Of a stretch of DNA of 11,293 nucleotides, positions 5,799 through 11,293 are shown in pieces. Numbering within the stretch: position 1 is the first letter of the stretch; the number at the start of each line of letters is the position of its first letter. Under the pieces are notes generated by a model. It was not told where the DNA came from. It saw only the letters and a program-made list of their open reading frames with translations, and ran no database searches. Source of the stretch: an uncultured Eubacteriales bacterium (GTDB lineage: Bacteria > Bacillota > Clostridia > Lachnospirales > Lachnospiraceae); assembly GCA_902772745.1 (NCBI GenBank), contig CACYBV010000268.1, positions 1-11,293 on the forward strand, written 5' to 3'. The position numbers were made by a program, and so were the translations under genes.

Positions 5799-6920
5799 GT
5801 GTTTCTGGTTCATGATAAACTGACAATCCGGAATGCCGAAAAACAGGATGCCCCCATCCTTGCATCGTGGTGGAACGACGGCGCAGTGATGGCGCATGCC
5901 GGCTTTCCCCGCGGCCTCGGGACAACGCCCGGGAAAATCGCTGAGGAGATTGCGGCAGACTGTGACGGCAGCCGCCGCAGGCTGATACTGGAAATCGGCG
6001 AAAAGCCGGTCGGGGAGATGAGTTTTACGATCCTGCGGCCCCTGCCTGCCGCGGAAGGAGAAAACAGCGAAGACCCATGGAAAGACTGGCCTCTTTACCG
6101 GGGAATCAGGGGGGCGACAGCAGAAATCGGCATCAAGATCTGTGATGCCGCCTATCAGGAAAAGGGCTTCGGACGCATATTTCTGTCGATGCTGATCCGG
6201 GAGCTTCTGAGGCGGGGCGCGGTGAAAATCGTTCTCGATACCAATCTGAAAAATACCCGGGCGCAGCATGTTTACGAAAAGCTCGGCTTTGTGAAGCAGG
6301 GCGTACGGATGAATTCCTGGCGCGACCAGGAAGGCGTGCTGCAGTCGGCAGTCGATTACGCGCTGACGGAGAATGAATTCGTTGATTATTCGGGCGAGTC
6401 GGAAAAGTGCCCGGTCTGGTCGTACCGCGCCTGCACCGGGGAGGACTTAAAGCGCCTATGGGACATGAACGTCGCAGATCACCCGGGAAAACCGATCTGG
6501 GAGCGCTTCCGTTCCCAGGCCTTCCGCCATGACGCGCTGCAGATGGCCAAAACCTATGCGGCGGTCCGAAACGGACGTCCGGTCGGCGAAGGGACACTGC
6601 TTTTCAGCCCGGAATGCGAGGCGGTCGGAGAACTGAAACACATTGTGATTCCCGGAGAAGTCTGCAATGTCAACGGACTCCGCATCCGGAAGGAGTACGA
6701 GGGACAGGGGCATATTTCAAGGATGATGAAGCTGATGGAACAGGATGCAGCGGTGCTCGGCTTTCATACGGTTACGATCGGCGTGGAACCGAGGGAAAGC
6801 CGGAACCTCGCGATTTACCTGCACTGGGGCTACACCGATTACCTTGAATACGAATTTGACCATGGCGCTCTTGTCATATATTACGGGAAGGAACTTTGCG
6901 GCGGGGACGGGCTTCTGTGA
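5799..6920 (+). CDS. Tandem GNAT-family N-acetyltransferase
   Basis: This 373-residue protein contains two GNAT folds, which move an acyl group from acyl-CoA to an amine. Domain 1 (about 8-190) runs from LTIRNAEKQDAPILASWWND to YEKLGFVKQGV and has the CoA pyrophosphate loop QEKGFG (120-125), followed by the NTRAQHVYEKLGF helix-strand typical of the family. Domain 2 (about 208-365) starts YRACTGEDLKRLWDM and has RKEYEGQGHI (297-306) as its CoA loop, then SRNLAIYLHWGY. Both CoA loops keep the Q/R-x-x-G-x-G pattern, so both domains could be active. I chose GTG 5799 because AAGGAGG (5785-5791) is 7 nt before it; the upstream ATG at 5730 would begin inside the inverted repeat and give an unlikely Cys-rich lead. 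The gene lies 95 nt after the isomerase. The acceptor is unknown. Confidence 0.85.
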   Translation: MFLVHDKLTIRNAEKQDAPILASWWNDGAVMAHAGFPRGLGTTPGKIAEEIAADCDGSRRRLILEIGEKPVGEMSFTILRPLPAAEGENSEDPWKDWPLYRGIRGATAEIGIKICDAAYQEKGFGRIFLSMLIRELLRRGAVKIVLDTNLKNTRAQHVYEKLGFVKQGVRMNSWRDQEGVLQSAVDYALTENEFVDYSGESEKCPVWSYRACTGEDLKRLWDMNVADHPGKPIWERFRSQAFRHDALQMAKTYAAVRNGRPVGEGTLLFSPECEAVGELKHIVIPGEVCNVNGLRIRKEYEGQGHISRMMKLMEQDAAVLGFHTVTIGVEPRESRNLAIYLHWGYTDYLEYEFDHGALVIYYGKELCGGDGLL

Positions 6921-7019
6921 CGGACTCAGTCATTTTGGACAGAACTGCCGGCGGCACAATCATAAGGGGATGAAGGGGAAGACGTTAACCTGTTTCCGAG
7001 GGCACGGAAGGAGAAAAAA

Positions 7020-8780
7020 GTGACACAGACACAGTGGTATAAGGACGGTGTATTTTACCAGATCTGGCCGAGAAGCTTCAAGGACGGCAATTCGGACGGT
7101 ATGGGCGATCTCTGGGGCGTGATCGACAAGCTGGACTACATTCAGAGCCTGAACGTGGACGGCATCTGGTTCTCGCCGCTGTACTGTTCGCCGGGCGTCG
7201 ACTGCGGCTATGACATCTCGGATTATATGAAAATCGCGCCGGAGTTCGGCGGCATGGAAGCCTTCCGCAGGCTCCTTACGGAGGCCCACAGGAGAGGACT
7301 CAAGGTCATTATGGACCTTGTCGTGAACCATACCTCCGACGAACACGAGTGGTTCCGGAAGTCCCGGCAGCGGATTGATCCCTATACGGATTACTATATC
7401 TGGCGACCGAAAAAGCTGAACGGACGGCTTCCGAATAACTGGTCTTCGATGTTTGAGGGCGGATCCGCCTGGCAGTGGGACGAGGTGCGGAAGGAATACT
7501 ACCTGCATCTTTTCGCAATCAAACAGCCCGACCTCAACATGGACAATCCCCTTGTCCGCGAAGAAGTCAAGAAAATCCTGAAGTTCTGGCTGGACTACGG
7601 CGTCGACGGCTTCCGGGAGGACGTTATCACCTTTATCAGCAAGGAAGAAGGACTTCCGAATGACATCCCGATATCGGGCTTTTCAGGCATCCTCAAATAC
7701 AACCACGGCCCGCACATTCACGAATACCTGCAGGAATTCCGGCAGGACGTGCTGCAGCATTACGACTGCATGACACTCGCGGAGGCGCCGCTTGTGACGC
7801 CGAGGCGGGCACTGACCTATATATCCGAACTCGACCCGAAGCACCACGACATTGATATGATGATCCAGTTCCAGTGCATGTGCGCGGACTGCCTCTTCTC
7901 GGACTATATCCCGATGAAATTTTCTCTGCGGCGCTTAAAGCGCGCATTCCGCAGATGGCAGACGAAGCTCTACGGGAAAGGCTGGAACATGCTGTACCTG
8001 GAGAACCATGACCATCCGCGCGTGATTTCCCGCTACGGCTCGGAAAAATTCCGGACGGCGTCGGGGAAGGCGCTCGCGGTCTCATACCTGTTCCAGCAGG
8101 GCACGCCTTTCATCTATCAGGGACAGGAGATCGGAATGACAAACTGGCGTCCGCCCCGGATTGACATGTATGAAGACGTGCAGACCCTGAATCAGCACCT
8201 GAAGGATCCGGAAAAGAAGCGTCTCCGGCTCTATCACCGCGCTTCCCGCGATTCGGCGCGGACGCCGATGCAGTGGACGGACGGAGAAAACGCAGGCTTT
8301 TCGGAACATAAGCCCTGGTTCTATGTCAATGAGAATTACAGGGAAATCAATGTGAAAGCGGAAGAGAAAGACCCGGATTCCCTGCTGAATTTCTACAGGA
8401 AGGCCGTGGCGCTTCGGAAGAGCCTCCGGGTGGTGCGGGACGGAAAATACAAAGAGTACGGCTGGTATTCGGAGAAAGTCTACGTCTATGAGCGGTTTCT
8501 CTCGGACGCCGCAAAGGCTCGGAACACCGCCTCCCGGGAAAACGGAGATCCTGAGGGGCAGCCCTCCCGTATCCTCGTGATCTGCTCCTTCTCCGAAAAC
8601 CCGATGCGTTTTTCGATGCACCGGGGAATCAGTCTCCAAAAAGCGGAACTCCTCCTCGGATCTTACCCCGAAAAAGAGACTTCAAAGGCAAAACCGGACG
8701 GCAGCATCATCCTGAAGCCCTACGAGGCGAGAGTTTACCGGATCCGACAGTCCGGACAGGAATCACAGGCCTTCAATTGA
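7020..8780 (+). CDS. GH13 alpha-glucosidase, oligo-1,6-glucosidase-like
   Basis: This 586-residue cytoplasmic glycoside hydrolase of family 13 resembles oligo-1,6-glucosidase, which splits terminal alpha-glucosyl residues from isomalto-type oligosaccharides. It starts WYKDGVFYQIWPRSFKDGNSDGMGDL, where D22, N24 and D26 form the Ca-binding loop of this subgroup. Region I is DLVVNH (99-104). The nucleophile is D201 in DGFREDVITF, the acid/base E255 in TLAEAP, and the transition-state Asp D331 in ENHDHPR. The residue after the nucleophile is Val (V202), which in this subgroup goes with alpha-1,6 rather than alpha-1,4 preference (known from isomaltase/maltase comparisons). Oddities: AEA replaces the usual GE-x around the acid/base, and domain C has a low-complexity insert of about 20 residues near 495-515. 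GTG is the start, with AAGGAG (7008-7013) 6 nt ahead. No signal peptide. A trehalose-6-phosphate hydrolase or phosphorylase relative is the alternative. Confidence 0.88.
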   Translation: MTQTQWYKDGVFYQIWPRSFKDGNSDGMGDLWGVIDKLDYIQSLNVDGIWFSPLYCSPGVDCGYDISDYMKIAPEFGGMEAFRRLLTEAHRRGLKVIMDLVVNHTSDEHEWFRKSRQRIDPYTDYYIWRPKKLNGRLPNNWSSMFEGGSAWQWDEVRKEYYLHLFAIKQPDLNMDNPLVREEVKKILKFWLDYGVDGFREDVITFISKEEGLPNDIPISGFSGILKYNHGPHIHEYLQEFRQDVLQHYDCMTLAEAPLVTPRRALTYISELDPKHHDIDMMIQFQCMCADCLFSDYIPMKFSLRRLKRAFRRWQTKLYGKGWNMLYLENHDHPRVISRYGSEKFRTASGKALAVSYLFQQGTPFIYQGQEIGMTNWRPPRIDMYEDVQTLNQHLKDPEKKRLRLYHRASRDSARTPMQWTDGENAGFSEHKPWFYVNENYREINVKAEEKDPDSLLNFYRKAVALRKSLRVVRDGKYKEYGWYSEKVYVYERFLSDAAKARNTASRENGDPEGQPSRILVICSFSENPMRFSMHRGISLQKAELLLGSYPEKETSKAKPDGSIILKPYEARVYRIRQSGQESQAFN

Positions 8781-8806
8781 AGCAGATGAAAGAGCTGCTC
8801 TTTTTT
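8781..8806 (+). terminator. Probable weak intrinsic terminator after GH13 gene
   Basis: AGCAG (8781-8785) pairs with CTGCT (8795-8799) across a 9-nt loop, followed by C and six T (8800-8806). It begins directly after the GH13 stop codon. The 5-bp stem is short, so termination may be partial. Confidence 0.4.
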
Positions 8807-9090
8807 CAGTCGGAATACGGACCTATGAGGGATTTTCGGGAAAATCGTCTGCCGGAAACAGCCGGAGGACTGAAAAAAATACCTGAGGTATGGAATCAGC
8901 TGCTCAAATGCCGGATTTTTGGGGAATGCGATCGCGGAGGGCGTGTTCGGCGTTTTTCAATGCCCATTATTAAGGCGTTCCGGCATATTCGGATGATCTG
9001 AGTAAGATTGGCCTGTTGAAATCAAGAAGAATTCACTTGTTATTTGAGATGAACGAATCAGGATCCTGACAGTCGCCTGGAATATTCGAT
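8807..9090. other. Gene-poor spacer, possible transposase remnant
   Basis: I see no convincing gene in this stretch. The frame through 8877-8996 reads NAIAEGVFGVF at 8925-8957, which resembles the EGxFG block around the catalytic Glu of some IS1182-like DDE transposases. The surrounding residues do not continue the match and a TGA ends the frame at 8994, so it is at best a decayed scrap. The sequence becomes AT-richer from about 9000 towards the regulator promoter. Confidence 0.3.
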
Positions 9091-9123
9091 TTCAATCTTT
9101 TCTCAATCTATGAGAGTTAAACT
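9091..9123 (+). promoter_or_regulatory. Promoter of the response regulator gene with direct-repeat box
   Basis: TCAATCT occurs at 9092-9098 and again at 9103-9109, exactly 11 nt apart, the period expected for tandem OmpR/PhoB-type half-sites on one face of the helix. A -10-like TAAACT (9118-9123, 4 of 6 to consensus) starts 15 nt after the start of the second repeat. There is no good -35 hexamer, because the repeats occupy that place, as in activator-dependent promoters. The same box with the same spacing precedes the lipoprotein gene at 11088-11120. The expected transcript start near 9130 lies upstream of ATG 9146. Confidence 0.6.
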
Positions 9124-9145
9124 TGCAGGGAAAGGCGGTGATGGA

Positions 9146-9829
9146 ATGCGTGTTCTTCTTGCTGAAGATGAAAAAAGAATGGCATCAGCCCTCGTGGCCC
9201 TGCTCAAACAGGAAAAATATGATGTTGACCATATGGCAGACGGTGCTTCTGCCCTTGCTGCTCTGGAGAGCGGTGTTTATGACATCGCCGTCCTTGACGT
9301 GATGATGCCGGAAATGAACGGCTTTGAAGTTGCCCGGCGGGCGAGGAACCAAGGCATCAGGACACCGATCCTGATGCTCACCGCAAAAAGCCAGCTGGAT
9401 GATAAGGTCGAAGGCCTGGACAGTGGTGCGGACGATTATTTGACGAAACCGTTTCAGACCAGGGAGCTGCTTGCCAGGCTCCGTGCCCTTGGCAGGAGGA
9501 GCGCAAGTTTTCAGGATGGCAGCCTGAAATATGGAGATCTTTCTCTGGATACTTCAAAAGCAACACTGACCTGTAATTCCACCGGTCAGAGCATCCGGCT
9601 TGGAGAAAAAGAACAGCGCATTCTGGAGTATATGTTCGGCAATCAGGGCCGGATCATGACCAGAGAGCAGCTTGCCGTAAAGATCTGGGGCTTTGAGAAT
9701 GAGGCCGAATACAACAACGTGGAGGTATATATGTTCTTCACCCGGAAGAAGCTGGCCTTTGTCGGCTCCAGGGTGGAGATCAAGGCTGTGCGCGGACTTG
9801 GATATGAACTGAGGGAAAAAGATGTTTAG
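9146..9829 (+). CDS. OmpR/PhoB-family response regulator
   Basis: This 227-residue DNA-binding response regulator has a receiver domain at 1-118: acidic pair E7/D8 in LLAEDE, phospho-acceptor D51 in VLDVMMPEMNG, T79 in MLTA and K101 in TKPF. A winged-helix output domain follows at about 128-225 with LGEKEQRILEYM, REQLAVKIWG, the recognition-helix region NNVEVYMFFTRKKL and the wing RGLGYELR. I chose ATG 9146 because AGGCGGTG (9133-9140) is 5 nt before it and MRVLLAEDE is the normal family start. The in-frame ATG at 9110 would add 12 atypical residues encoded by the predicted promoter. Its 3' end overlaps the kinase gene by 8 nt. It is expected to dimerise when phosphorylated and bind tandem 11-nt-spaced repeats, such as those in front of itself and of the lipoprotein gene. 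Confidence 0.95.
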   Translation: MRVLLAEDEKRMASALVALLKQEKYDVDHMADGASALAALESGVYDIAVLDVMMPEMNGFEVARRARNQGIRTPILMLTAKSQLDDKVEGLDSGADDYLTKPFQTRELLARLRALGRRSASFQDGSLKYGDLSLDTSKATLTCNSTGQSIRLGEKEQRILEYMFGNQGRIMTREQLAVKIWGFENEAEYNNVEVYMFFTRKKLAFVGSRVEIKAVRGLGYELREKDV

Positions 9830-11084
9830 CAGATCCAGAAAAAAGATCATACTGTCGATCATGCTCTCGCTCATCCTTCTGTTCGCGGTTACCCTGTCCG
9901 TGATCATGCTGGTAAGCTATCATGAGATCCGTCACCAGAACACGGTAATGCTGGAACGATATGTGGAGCTTTATTCTCTTGATCAACAGCCGGAAAAAGC
10001 GCCTGAAGTGAAACCCGGCAATCAGGAGATCCCCGGTTCGGGTCCCAAACAGGGGAATCTGCCTCCGGACCTGGGACCGGGGTTCCAACTTTCCACTTTC
10101 TACTCGGTCGCGTTTTCGGAGGACGGTGCGGTGCTATCCGTAAATAATGGAGCGAATGGGCTGTACAGTGAAGAGGAACTGATCTCGATGGCCTGGGATC
10201 TGCTGACAAAGAACAAAACCACAGGACGGCTTGACAACCTGTCCTATCGCATCAGCAGCAAACCGGGATATACGCTGGTGGCGTTTATCGACGATACGGT
10301 GACAGAAAACAGCATGAAAACGCTGCTGCACAATGTCCTTATCATCGGCGGGGCGTCTATTGTTATCCTTTTCTTTATCTCACTCATTCTTTCCCGGCGG
10401 ATCATCCGGCCGTTAGAGGAAAATGATAAACAGCAGAAGCAGTTCATCTCTGATGCCAGCCATGAGCTGAAGACCCCAGTCGCCGTGATCAGCACCAACG
10501 CGGAGCTTCTTTCGAGAGAGATCGGAGAAAATGAGTGGCTCGCGAATATCCAGTATGAAAATGAACGCATGGGAGACCTGGTGAAACAGCTTCTGAATCT
10601 GTCCAGGGCTGAAAACACGGAAACTCCCATGGAAACGGTCGACCTTTCCCGTGTCGTCACCGGTGAAGTGCTCGCCTTTGAAAGCTTCGCGTTCGATCAG
10701 GGAAAAACGATCCAAAGCGACATTGACGAAGAGATCCACGTCATGGGCAATCAGGCCCAGCTGACACAGCTTACATCCATCCTGCTGGATAATGCGGTAA
10801 GGCATGGGACAGGAAGTAGGATCGAGCTGTCGCTGAAGCGCCATGGCCACACGGCAGTGCTCAGCGCAGTCAATGAAGGGGATGAGATCCCTCCGGAGAG
10901 GCTGGAACACCTCTTTGACCGTTTTTACCGGATCGATGAAGCCCGAAGCAGCGAAGGCCATCACTACGGTCTCGGCCTTTCCATAGCGAAAGCCGTAGCG
11001 GAAAAACACGGCGGGGATATTGCAGTCTCCAGCCAGGACGGAAAGGTCCGGTTCACGGTATCGATTCCCGAAAAAAATAAATAA
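9822..11084 (+). CDS. Sensor histidine kinase, partner of the upstream regulator
   Basis: This 420-residue membrane sensor kinase should phosphorylate the overlapping response regulator. TM1 is about 9-32 after a basic start. An extracytoplasmic sensor of about 130 residues (35-165) follows: a Pro/Gly-rich stalk (55-88), then a small alpha/beta domain with FYSVAFSEDGAVLSV, YSEEELISMAWDLL and YTLVAFIDD. TM2 is about 170-190. The cytoplasmic part has the H-box SDASHELKTP (H214), N-box LLDNAVRHG (N324), G1 box NEGDEIP with Asn in place of the usual leading Asp, F-box LFDRFYRID (F365, F368) and G2 box GLGLS (383-387). Only about 15 residues separate TM2 from the H-box helix, so there is no full HAMP domain. 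The start overlaps the regulator stop (ATG 9822), with GAGGGA (9811-9816) ahead. The ligand is unknown. Confidence 0.95.
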   Translation: MFSRSRKKIILSIMLSLILLFAVTLSVIMLVSYHEIRHQNTVMLERYVELYSLDQQPEKAPEVKPGNQEIPGSGPKQGNLPPDLGPGFQLSTFYSVAFSEDGAVLSVNNGANGLYSEEELISMAWDLLTKNKTTGRLDNLSYRISSKPGYTLVAFIDDTVTENSMKTLLHNVLIIGGASIVILFFISLILSRRIIRPLEENDKQQKQFISDASHELKTPVAVISTNAELLSREIGENEWLANIQYENERMGDLVKQLLNLSRAENTETPMETVDLSRVVTGEVLAFESFAFDQGKTIQSDIDEEIHVMGNQAQLTQLTSILLDNAVRHGTGSRIELSLKRHGHTAVLSAVNEGDEIPPERLEHLFDRFYRIDEARSSEGHHYGLGLSIAKAVAEKHGGDIAVSSQDGKVRFTVSIPEKNK

Positions 11085-11087
11085 AAC

Positions 11088-11120
11088 TTCAATCTTGTTT
11101 CAAGGAACCTCCCTTACAAT
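11088..11120 (+). promoter_or_regulatory. Promoter of the lipoprotein gene with the same direct-repeat box
   Basis: TTCAATCTT (11088-11096) is identical to 9091-9099, and the TCAA unit recurs 11 nt later (11089 and 11100). TACAAT (11115-11120) is a good -10 (5 of 6) and starts 15 nt after the second unit, the same distance as at the regulator promoter. The -35 position is filled by the repeat and is not a consensus hexamer, so activation by the adjacent regulator is the likely mode. Over the first 16 nt, 14 positions agree between the two sites. Confidence 0.65.
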
Positions 11121-11143
11121 GAGCTCATCAAACGTAAGGGAGG
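11108..11143 (+). repeat. Inverted repeat pairing the lipoprotein ribosome site
   Basis: CCTCCCTTAC (11108-11117) and GTAAGGGAGG (11134-11143) form a perfect 10-bp stem with a 16-nt loop that itself holds the palindrome ATGAGCTCAT (11119-11128). The right arm contains the Shine-Dalgarno sequence of the lipoprotein gene; the left arm overlaps the predicted -10. RNA started at about 11127 lacks the left arm, so only read-through RNA could fold this way. TCTTCTT follows the stem, so weak termination of read-through RNA is also possible. Confidence 0.6.
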
Positions 11144-11150
11144 TCTTCTT

Positions 11151-11293
11151 ATGAAGAGACTTAGAAAGATTATCACACTTTTGCCTGCAACACTGCTGGT
11201 TTTCAGTCTGGCAGCCTGCGGCAGCAGTGTTTCCGCTGATTCCAACAATACAACTGCTGCAGCCGAGCAGTCTGAGAATGTAAATTCCGATGA
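11151..11293 (+). CDS. Lipoprotein, N-terminal part (cut by window edge)
   Basis: The first 47 codons of a secreted lipoprotein gene are visible; the frame is open at the window end. The product starts MKRLRKIITLLPATLLVFSL and continues to the lipobox LAAC with C23 as the lipidated residue: a basic n-region, a hydrophobic core of about 14 residues and a signal peptidase II site. After Cys comes a Ser/Asn/Thr/Ala-rich linker typical of surface lipoproteins. AAGGGAGGT (11136-11144) is 6 nt before ATG. The mature domain is outside the window, so its role (binding protein, sensor partner or other) cannot be told. Its promoter carries the same box as the regulator gene, so it is probably a target of this two-component system. 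Confidence 0.85.
   Translation, partial: MKRLRKIITLLPATLLVFSLAACGSSVSADSNNTTAAAEQSENVNSD

Noticed and set aside
6935..6966. Promoter-like TTGGAC with CACAAT or CATAAG before the GH13 gene
   Set aside because: Spacings of 14 and 20 nt are both unsuitable and the -35 match is poor.
8777..9001. Small open frame of 74 codons after the GH13 gene
   Set aside because: It begins with TTG inside the GH13 stop region and within the putative terminator, has no ribosome site and no recognisable domain.
9110..9145. Upstream ATG 9110 as start of the response regulator
   Set aside because: It overlaps the second direct repeat and the -10-like hexamer, lacks a ribosome site and adds 12 atypical residues. 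ATG 9146 has a near-consensus site and the normal family start.

Overview
The window looks like chromosome from a moderately GC-rich member of the Clostridia, most likely a Lachnospiraceae-type gut anaerobe. This rests on strong AAGGAGG-type ribosome binding sites before nearly every gene, dense same-strand gene packing, and recognisable family flavours (C_GCAxxG_C_C protein, DUF4111-type adenylyltransferase, double zinc-ribbon protein, OmpR-type regulator with a HAMP-less kinase). The assignment is an inference from style, not a database match. Every gene I can support is on the + strand. No tRNA, rRNA, CRISPR array or intact mobile element is visible.

Region 1 (1-3524): the 3' end of a YfbR-like HD 5'-deoxynucleotidase, then three tightly spaced genes: a fusion of a C_GCAxxG_C_C redox-type domain to an AadA/DUF4111-type nucleotidyltransferase, an aldo/keto reductase, and a protein with a zinc ribbon at each end. 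A palindromic intergenic repeat and a strong UUCG-loop terminator close the block.

Region 2 (3525-8806): a carbohydrate-flavoured block. It holds a Gfo/Idh/MocA oxidoreductase and a TIM-barrel sugar isomerase/epimerase 14 nt apart, a tandem-GNAT acetyltransferase (GTG start), and a GH13 oligo-1,6-glucosidase-like enzyme (GTG start). Oxidoreductase, TIM-barrel epimerase and GH13 enzyme together recall clusters that process glucosides through 3-keto intermediates (E. coli ycjM/R/S, or the dgp C-deglycosylation genes). The substrate cannot be read from sequence. A weak terminator follows the GH13 gene.

Region 3 (8781-11293): after about 365 nt without a convincing gene come an OmpR-family response regulator, an overlapping sensor histidine kinase, and the start of a lipoprotein gene cut by the window edge. 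The most interesting regulatory signal lies here. The same direct-repeat box (TTCAATCTT, with TCAA units 11 nt apart) precedes both the regulator and the lipoprotein, each time with identical spacing to a -10-like hexamer. This predicts an autoregulated two-component system that also drives the lipoprotein. In addition, a perfect 10-bp inverted repeat pairs the lipoprotein's Shine-Dalgarno sequence with DNA just upstream of the predicted start site, so read-through RNA from the kinase gene should be translationally masked while RNA from the dedicated promoter should not.
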